NCBI GenBank assembly: GCA_945903555.1
Contig: CAMDOJ010000050.1
Coordinates: 1-10,943, forward strand
Direction of reading: 5' to 3'
Length of the DNA stretch: 10,943 nt
Origin: Chthoniobacter flavus
GTDB lineage: Bacteria; Verrucomicrobiota; Verrucomicrobiia; Chthoniobacterales; Terrimicrobiaceae
The position numbers and the translations under genes were made by a program. Of the stretch, positions 6,084 through 10,943 are shown piece by piece (position 1 is the first letter of the stretch; each line of letters opens with the position of its first letter). Below the pieces are notes generated by a model. That model saw only the letters and a list, made by a program, of their open reading frames with translations, ran no database searches and was not told the origin of the DNA.

Positions 6084-6533
6084 TCTCGCAAAAAAGCGTC
6101 GCGTCGCCACATGGCGTCCATGGAACATCGCTGTGAAGAACAAGGGCAGTAGGAAGCGGGAAACTATGGCTCCCAAAAAACCACCCTTGAGTCGGTGCTC
6201 GACGCGATCGGTCATCAGGCATCCCTGAGGATGCGGTGAGAATATGTGGCTGTGACGCCATACAGCGAAGGGTGATGCGAGGGATGTGTCCACAAGGAGG
6301 GCGGGGCAATCCACCTGTTCCCACTGTCCGACCCAATGAATTGGGATCCCAAATTGTGAGGCGCGAATGCGAAAAATACCGCCCGTCACGGCGGTGTCGT
6401 CGCATGCAACCTCATGCACATGGAGTGAAGAAGGCGCGATTTTGGAAATGTTTCTCGGTGATTCATGGAATGCAAAAACGCTTTCGCAGGACGCCTTCAG
6501 GATGGTCGATTTTTCGAATATCGAAGCTTTCAT
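6063..6533 (-). CDS. SRPBCC (START-like) ligand-binding protein
   Basis: A 156-residue protein with the helix-grip layout of SRPBCC proteins: an opening strand with the ESVFAFHESP helix (residues about 18-27), central strands containing HWVGQWEQVD and ASPFAVWRHSHIF (about 66-95), a TDRVEHRLKGG strand near residue 108, and a long C-terminal helix with PLFFTAMFHGRHVATRRFF (from about 130). This order resembles the ligand-binding SRPBCC group COG4276. Such proteins bind small hydrophobic molecules, but the ligand and role are unknown here. The ATG at 6533 fits the family N-terminus though no Shine-Dalgarno is visible. It is transcribed towards lpxK, overlaps its last 21 nt, and diverges from acpP. 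It is the only reading of this stretch that looks like a real protein; other-frame ORFs are shadows. Confidence 0.82.
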   Translation of the reverse strand: MKASIFEKSTILKASCESVFAFHESPRNISKIAPSSLHVHEVACDDTAVTGGIFRIRASQFGIPIHWVGQWEQVDCPALLVDTSLASPFAVWRHSHIFSPHPQGCLMTDRVEHRLKGGFLGAIVSRFLLPLFFTAMFHGRHVATRRFFARSESSSG

Positions 6534-6665
6534 CGGGAAGTTTGCGCTTGACGTCTTTTTATCATCAGCAAGGTTGTCGCCCGTCTTGGTTCATTTGTCG
6601 CGAAATTACTTGTTGCAAATTTTCCGATCGCTCATTACTCACAAGCTGCACTTACATTAAATCCC
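6534..6665. promoter_or_regulatory. Divergent intergenic region between the SRPBCC gene and acpP
   Basis: This 132-bp region must carry the promoter for the strongly expressed acpP and one for the SRPBCC gene. It is more AT-rich than the flanking genes near acpP. A TTGACG hexamer at 6548-6553 looks like a -35 box on the plus strand, but no good -10 follows at 16-18 nt, and TTGCAA with TACTCA at 17-nt spacing nearer to acpP is weak. No Shine-Dalgarno precedes acpP. Confidence 0.35.
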
Positions 6666-6911
6666 ATGTCTGAAAAATCCATCGAAGAAAAAGTAAAACA
6701 AATCATCATTGAACAACTCGGCGTGAATGCTGAGCAAGTCACACCAGACGCCTCATTCGTGGAGGATCTTGGAGCCGATTCCTTGGACACGGTCGAACTC
6801 GTTATGGCTTTCGAAGAAGAGTTCAGCGTTGAAGTTCCCGATGAAGACGCTGAGACGCTTAAGTCCGTTGGCGATGTCATCAAGTACATCGAAGAAGTAA
6901 AAAGTAAGTAA
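6666..6911 (+). CDS. acpP: Acyl carrier protein
   Basis: Small acidic carrier of fatty-acyl chains during fatty acid synthesis, also the acyl donor for lipid A. The 81 residues are the normal length. The phosphopantetheine site is intact in GADSLDTVELVMAFEEEF, with Ser39 as the attachment residue; the helix I region (SIEEKVKQIIIEQLGV) and the closing IKYIEEVKSK are typical of bacterial type II ACP. The ATG at 6666 is the only start that gives the family N-terminus. It is not flanked by fab genes in this window: the neighbour upstream is divergent and a strong terminator follows, so it is most likely transcribed alone. Confidence 0.97.
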   Translation: MSEKSIEEKVKQIIIEQLGVNAEQVTPDASFVEDLGADSLDTVELVMAFEEEFSVEVPDEDAETLKSVGDVIKYIEEVKSK

Positions 6912-6938
6912 TCTTTCTTTTTCCACCCCAATTTTAAG

Positions 6939-6963
6939 AACCCTGCTTCGGCGGGGTTTTTTT
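6939..6963 (+). terminator. Intrinsic terminator of acpP
   Basis: An 8-bp stem, AACCCTGC (6939-6946) and GCGGGGTT (6951-6958), with one G-T wobble pair, closes a stable TTCG tetraloop and is followed by a seven-T run (6957-6963). It sits 27 nt after the acpP stop, so it should end the acpP transcript and isolate the downstream gene. Confidence 0.92.
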
Positions 6964-7045
6964 ATGCCGAGATGCCGACGGGTTGATAGTGGAGTTTGTC
7001 TTCTTTTGGTTAGACTATCGGCACAATGTTTCGCATGATTGGATC
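6964..7045 (+). promoter_or_regulatory. Short region between the acpP terminator and the GlgA-like gene
   Basis: About 80 bp that should hold the promoter of the glgA-like/recJ/recG unit, because a strong terminator precedes it. I see no convincing sigma-70 boxes. A 7-codon ORF (7026-7049) ends in an ATGA overlap with the gene start but lacks a ribosome site and is probably chance. Confidence 0.25.
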
Positions 7046-8449
7046 ATGAAAATTCTGATGGCTTCCAGCGAGTTCGCGCCTTATGCGGAAACCGGAAAAT
7101 TGGCGGATGATGTTTCGAATTTGTGCGCAAAAATGGCGGAAGCTGGGCACGAGGTTGTCGTTGTGCTTCCGCTGTATCGTTGCGTGCGGGAGCAGAAATC
7201 CCTAGCGCTTAAGCGATCTAAGGCTCGTTTTGCTGTTCCGCTGGGGGCTTCTCGTTTAAATTGCGTTGTCTGGGAGGCCGTCGATCCCAAGGGCATACGC
7301 CTGCTTTTTATTGAGCGGGACGAGTATTTTGATAGGACGGGCCTCTACGGCATGGATGGACGGGATTATGAGGATAATGCCGCACGCTTTATCTTTTTCT
7401 CAAAATGCGTCGTCGAGGTTGCCCGACGCGAATCGCCGGATGCGATCCATGTCCATGGTTGGCAACCCGCTCTCGTGCCCGTCTTCGTCCGCGAGCAGAA
7501 TCTGGGCATCGTCACGGTGCTTTCACCGCAGAGCTTGCAATATCAAGGCAATTTCTGGAGTCACGATTTTGCGCTTACGAATCTCCCTGCGTCTTATTTC
7601 TCGGCATCCGCACTGGAGTTCTACGGCAGCATGAATTTTCTCAAGTCCGGCATTGTTTACGCGGATTCGGTGGTGCTCCCCGGCAGTCGTTACGTCTCGG
7701 CTATGCAAACCCCCGAGCATGGATGTGGCATGGAGAGCGTCTTGCGCGAGCATACCAATAAGTTGATCGGTATCGCTCCCGGCTTCGATGTCGATGCGTT
7801 TCCCGTGACATCCTCTTTGGCAAAGGACATCGCAAAATCCCGTGCCGAGCTTTTTCCATCCATCAAAGCGGGCGACGCAGCTCGAATCGTTCTTGTTGAT
7901 GCTGCATCGACGGCGGCAAAGGGCCTCGGGGAATTGTTTGTTGGGATGGATCGCCTTTCCTCGGATGAGATTTTTATCGTTTTGCTTGGTGCGGTGAGGG
8001 ATGAAGATCGCGTCGCGCTTCTGGTCGCCGAGAGGCGGCATGCATGGCGGTTTGTTCATGTTCCTGAGGTTGGTTCAGCGGAGTTGACTCGCGTGTTGGA
8101 GGCCGGTGACTTTGTTCTTCTTCCTGCCGAGTTCGAGCCGAGTTGTGAATTTCTCACGAAGGCCATGCGCAATGGCATCGTTCCTCTAGCCCGCCACTGC
8201 GATGGACTCCACCAGATCGTTCAGCCTTACGATCGAGTAACGGCTCACGGAAACGGACTCGTTTTTTATCGTGATGGTGTGGACGCGTTGCTCGATGTGA
8301 TCCGCCATGCCTCATTTCTTAGCGTCGCGGAGTTTCAGACTCTTTCGGATCGCGTGGCTTCGACGGATTTCTCTTGGGCTGCGAGCGTGGCTTCCTTGGC
8401 TACGATATATCAGCGACTGACTTCCAGTCACCAGCGTATCGCAGCCTGA
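7046..8449 (+). CDS. GT5-family glycogen/starch synthase-like protein with an altered active site
   Basis: At 467 residues it has the full length and order of bacterial GlgA (477 in E. coli): an N-terminal MKILMASSEFAPYA, a NFLKSGIVYADSV segment (197-209), the QTPEHGCGMESVLREH segment (221-236), AKGL (291-294), LLPAEFEP (358-365) and the terminal DFSWAASVASLATIYQRL. Compared with E. coli GlgA from memory, key positions differ: the KTGGL lysine that contacts ADP-glucose is Glu15 (ETGKL), DWH with catalytic His161 is GWQ (Gln140), Arg300 aligns with Ala287, and FEPCG is FEPSC. Lys305 (Lys292) and Glu377 (Glu364) are kept. It may therefore be a non-catalytic paralogue or use another donor. The start at 7046 gives the family N-terminus; a longer in-frame extension to 6983 would not. 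recJ begins 9 nt after the stop. No glgB or glgC is nearby. Confidence 0.82.
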   Translation: MKILMASSEFAPYAETGKLADDVSNLCAKMAEAGHEVVVVLPLYRCVREQKSLALKRSKARFAVPLGASRLNCVVWEAVDPKGIRLLFIERDEYFDRTGLYGMDGRDYEDNAARFIFFSKCVVEVARRESPDAIHVHGWQPALVPVFVREQNLGIVTVLSPQSLQYQGNFWSHDFALTNLPASYFSASALEFYGSMNFLKSGIVYADSVVLPGSRYVSAMQTPEHGCGMESVLREHTNKLIGIAPGFDVDAFPVTSSLAKDIAKSRAELFPSIKAGDAARIVLVDAASTAAKGLGELFVGMDRLSSDEIFIVLLGAVRDEDRVALLVAERRHAWRFVHVPEVGSAELTRVLEAGDFVLLPAEFEPSCEFLTKAMRNGIVPLARHCDGLHQIVQPYDRVTAHGNGLVFYRDGVDALLDVIRHASFLSVAEFQTLSDRVASTDFSWAASVASLATIYQRLTSSHQRIAA

Positions 8450-8458
8450 CACCCGCTC

Positions 8459-10147
8459 ATGCAGCGACGCTGGATTTTCTCTTCCGATTCTGAACCTGCC
8501 GTTGTGCAGAGGGTTCAACGCGAGTTATCGATTCCTGCTTTTCTTGCCCGCCTTCTCGTTAATCGAGGTTTCACGGAGCCGTTTGATGCTGACGCCTACC
8601 TGAATCCCAAACTTCGAGGCCTGAGCGCTCCAGAGCTTCTTCCCAACATGGTCCTCGCGCGGGATCGTGTGCTAGCAGCGATTCAACGGAAGGAACGCGT
8701 TGTTCTTTATGGCGACTACGATGTTGATGGAACGACATCGTTAGCGATTCTTGCGCGCATTTTTCGGGCTTACGGGGTTGATGTCGCCTGCTTCCTTCCG
8801 CTGCGCTTTGAGGAGGGCTACGGACTCAGTGAGGCAGGGCTCAAGCGCTGTTGCGAGCTCCACAACCCCCAACTCCTCATTGCCGTGGATTGCGGCACGA
8901 CTTCGGTTTCGCAAATTGCCCAACTCAAGCGGTCTGGGATTGATGTCGTTGTTCTCGACCATCACGAACTCGCTATGGAGCGGCCAGATTGTGTGGCTTT
9001 GGTGAATCCGAAGTGTGGCGACGATTTCCATTACCTCTGCAGCGCAGGTGTTGTTTTCAAGCTCGTCCACGCCCTTCTGAAATCCCAGCCGGTGCCTGGT
9101 CTCGATCTGCGGGATTTCTTGGATCTCGTTGCCATGGCCACCCTCGCGGATATCGTCCCGTTGATCGGTGAGAATCGCATTTTTGTCCGTCATGGACTGG
9201 ATCGTATGGAAAACACGCGCTGGCCGGGTATTGTAGCGCTGAAGGCGGTTTCTGGCGTTTCCTCTCCGGTTCGTGGCTCAGATATCGGATTCCGTCTTGG
9301 ACCCCGCATCAATGCCGCCGGTCGCCTCGGATCGGCAAATCAAGCGCTTCAACTTCTTCTTACCGATGATGACGCCGAGGCGAACCGCCTGGCGCTCGCA
9401 CTTGATCAGCACAATCGCGAGCGGCAAACAGTCGAACGCCACGTCGCGGAAGAGGCAGAGGCTAGGATTTCGGCACGCTTCAACCCCGAAACGGACGTCA
9501 CCATCGTGGCGGGGAGCCGAGATTGGCATATCGGCGTGATCGGGGTCGTAGCAGGAAAAATCATGCGTCAGTTCCACCGTCCTGCTTTCATTATCGGTTT
9601 CGATGAAAATGGGGCTGGGAAGGGGAGTGGACGGAGTATCGAAGGGCTTTCGCTGGTTCGTCTCTTGGGGGATTGTGCGTCTCATTTGACTCAATTTGGC
9701 GGTCACGAAATGGCCGCTGGCATCACGATCGATGAAAAAAACCTGAATGCTTTCCGGGACTCGTTGGAAAAGGCGGCTCGATTACTGGCGACCTCGGATA
9801 TGTTGGCTCCAAAGCTCCATCTTCACTGCGAGGTTCCTTTGGATGAGATTGATCCTGCGACACTGGAGGCGCAGGATTTGCTAGAACCTTTCGGTTCTCA
9901 TAATGCCAGGCCGGTTTTCTTTTCACGTGGAGTCACACCTGCCGCCGCCCCGCGTGTCATGAAGGAGAAGCATCTGCGCATCGAGTTTGCTTCCGGGCGC
10001 CGTAAAATTGCGGCGGTTTATTTCAATGCCCCGCTCGATGCCATGCCCCGACCCCCTTGGGATATCGCCTATACGCTGGAGTGGAATCATTGGCAGGGCC
10101 GCTCGGAACCCCAAATCCAGATTATGGAAATCCGAAGTTCGGAATGA
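8459..10147 (+). CDS. recJ: Single-stranded-DNA-specific 5'-3' exonuclease RecJ
   Basis: Degrades single-stranded DNA 5' to 3' in recombinational repair and mismatch repair, using metal-dependent DHH-family chemistry. The 562 residues match the family. Motifs in order: YGDYDVDGTTS (84-94), AVDCGT (142-147), VLDHHE (165-170, the DHH motif), the LADIVPL segment (229-235), GPRINAAGRLG (281-291), WHIGVIGVVAGKI (356-368), GSGRSIEGLSL (389-399) and the DHHA1 motif GGHEMAAG (414-421). All metal-binding aspartate and histidine positions I can identify are present. The ATG at 8459 is 9 nt after the GlgA-like gene, with no strong Shine-Dalgarno. The stop overlaps the recG start as ATGA, so RecJ and RecG are probably translated in sequence from one transcript. 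Confidence 0.96.
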   Translation: MQRRWIFSSDSEPAVVQRVQRELSIPAFLARLLVNRGFTEPFDADAYLNPKLRGLSAPELLPNMVLARDRVLAAIQRKERVVLYGDYDVDGTTSLAILARIFRAYGVDVACFLPLRFEEGYGLSEAGLKRCCELHNPQLLIAVDCGTTSVSQIAQLKRSGIDVVVLDHHELAMERPDCVALVNPKCGDDFHYLCSAGVVFKLVHALLKSQPVPGLDLRDFLDLVAMATLADIVPLIGENRIFVRHGLDRMENTRWPGIVALKAVSGVSSPVRGSDIGFRLGPRINAAGRLGSANQALQLLLTDDDAEANRLALALDQHNRERQTVERHVAEEAEARISARFNPETDVTIVAGSRDWHIGVIGVVAGKIMRQFHRPAFIIGFDENGAGKGSGRSIEGLSLVRLLGDCASHLTQFGGHEMAAGITIDEKNLNAFRDSLEKAARLLATSDMLAPKLHLHCEVPLDEIDPATLEAQDLLEPFGSHNARPVFFSRGVTPAAAPRVMKEKHLRIEFASGRRKIAAVYFNAPLDAMPRPPWDIAYTLEWNHWQGRSEPQIQIMEIRSSE

Positions 10148-10943
10148 GTCTGCTCCCGCCGGATACGACATTGGAATCATTCGATTGGGTGACGCGTCCA
10201 CGATGGACCTCACTTCAGCGCCTAGGGTTGCTAACGCTCGAGGATCTTGTGCGGCACTATCCGCGCCGCTACGAGGATCGAAGGAAATTCGACCGTTTTC
10301 CGGATTACGCTTCGGAATCACCTATTTGCCTCTTTGGGGTTGTCAAAAAGACCAGCTACCGCCGATTCGGACCCCGTCGCATTTTTGAGCTCACTTTGGA
10401 GGATGAAGAGGCTGGTGTCCTCAGTTCCCCGCTCGTTTGCCGGTGGTATAATATGCCGTGGGTTCAAAAAATGATCACCACCGAGAACCGCCTAGTTGTT
10501 TTTGGGAAACCTCGGTTGCGCTCCCGCCAGATCGTCATGGAGTTTCCCGAGTTCGAGGTGATCGAGGATGATGCTGAAGCCTCGATCCACTTTGACCGCA
10601 TCACGCCCGTTCATCCCGCTGGGGATGGCATTCCAGTGAAGGTCTTGAGGGAATATATCCATCGCGCCTTGGATGTGACCGATCTCGCTGCCATTCCCCG
10701 TCTATGGCCAGATCCCGCCGATACCAACCCCCTCCCACTCGATATCTGGCGCTCAATCCATTTTCCCCAAAGTTTGGAGGACGCCGAGGTCTCGAGGGTG
10801 CAACTCGTGCGTGATGTTTTTTTTGGTGTTCAGCTTCAGTTGGCTTATCGCCGCAGCAGGGTGAAAAACTCCGGTGGTCTGGCTCGTCCTGGTCATGGTC
10901 GCCTCTGGAAAAAAGTTGAAGACGCCCTGCCGTTCGATCTCAC
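10144..10943 (+). CDS. recG: ATP-dependent DNA helicase RecG, N-terminal part (cut by the window edge)
   Basis: Branch-migration helicase that reverses stalled replication forks and processes Holliday junctions. I translated 266 codons from ATG 10144 without a stop; helicase motifs lie beyond the window. The recognisable part is the wedge domain: LQRLGLLTLEDLVRHYPRRYEDR (residues about 24-46, first half of the RecG signature), an OB-fold stretch with LFGVVKKTSYRRFG and LVCRWYNMPWV, then ITPVHPAGDGIPVKVLREYI and IHFPQSLEDAEVSRVQLVRDVFFGVQLQL, which leads into the helicase core in RecG. The start overlaps the recJ stop as ATGA. There is no obvious N-terminal extension before the wedge domain. 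Confidence 0.93.
   Translation, partial: MSLLPPDTTLESFDWVTRPRWTSLQRLGLLTLEDLVRHYPRRYEDRRKFDRFPDYASESPICLFGVVKKTSYRRFGPRRIFELTLEDEEAGVLSSPLVCRWYNMPWVQKMITTENRLVVFGKPRLRSRQIVMEFPEFEVIEDDAEASIHFDRITPVHPAGDGIPVKVLREYIHRALDVTDLAAIPRLWPDPADTNPLPLDIWRSIHFPQSLEDAEVSRVQLVRDVFFGVQLQLAYRRSRVKNSGGLARPGHGRLWKKVEDALPFDL

Noticed and set aside
5950..6673. Several open frames on both strands overlapping the SRPBCC gene, including plus-strand 6236-6673
   Set aside because: Their translations show no family pattern and are rich in Arg, Cys and Pro, while the minus-strand 6063-6533 frame has a continuous SRPBCC pattern.
7026..7049. A 7-codon ORF ending in an ATGA overlap with the GlgA-like gene, like the importer leader
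   Set aside because: It has no Shine-Dalgarno and is too short; a start-stop overlap of this kind is easily produced by chance.
1..10943. Search for mobile elements, CRISPR repeats, tRNA or rRNA, phage defence or toxin-antitoxin genes
   Set aside because: No direct-repeat arrays, transposase motifs, cloverleaf-like stretches or defence-type domains were seen by eye; all sizeable coding space is accounted for by the genes listed.

Overview
This is an ordinary-looking, gene-dense stretch of bacterial chromosome with mid-range base composition. I see no transposase, integrase, CRISPR array, rRNA or tRNA. lpxK (lipid A synthesis) shows a Gram-negative organism with lipopolysaccharide. The mix of genes, the divergent GlgA-like protein and the weak Shine-Dalgarno signals at most starts fit the PVC group, perhaps Verrucomicrobiota. 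That placement is a guess from gene content, not a proven assignment.

Minus strand, 1-4025: a possible single operon read right to left. It holds a short leader ORF, then a NitT/TauT/SsuABC-type ABC importer (periplasmic binding protein, ATPase, permease, joined by 4-nt ATGA overlaps). After a 58-nt gap come an Lrp/AsnC-family regulator and a class I aminotransferase (joined by a GTGA overlap; the aminotransferase runs off the left edge). The regulator-aminotransferase pair resembles the alaR-alaT pair of Bacillus subtilis.

Plus strand, 4054-6083: thrB (homoserine kinase) and lpxK (tetraacyldisaccharide 4'-kinase), joined by an ATGA overlap and diverging from the importer across about 84 bp. 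A minus-strand SRPBCC ligand-binding protein (6063-6533) converges on lpxK and overlaps its 3' end by 21 nt.

Plus strand, 6666-10943: acpP (acyl carrier protein) with its own strong intrinsic terminator; then a glycogen-synthase-like GT5 protein, recJ (single-strand exonuclease) and recG (branch-migration helicase, cut by the right edge), tightly packed as one likely transcription unit.

The two observations most worth following are the GT5 protein, which keeps the family length and fold signatures but has lost several donor-site and catalytic residues, and a 19-codon leader ORF with the best Shine-Dalgarno in the window, whose stop codon overlaps the start of the importer's binding-protein gene.
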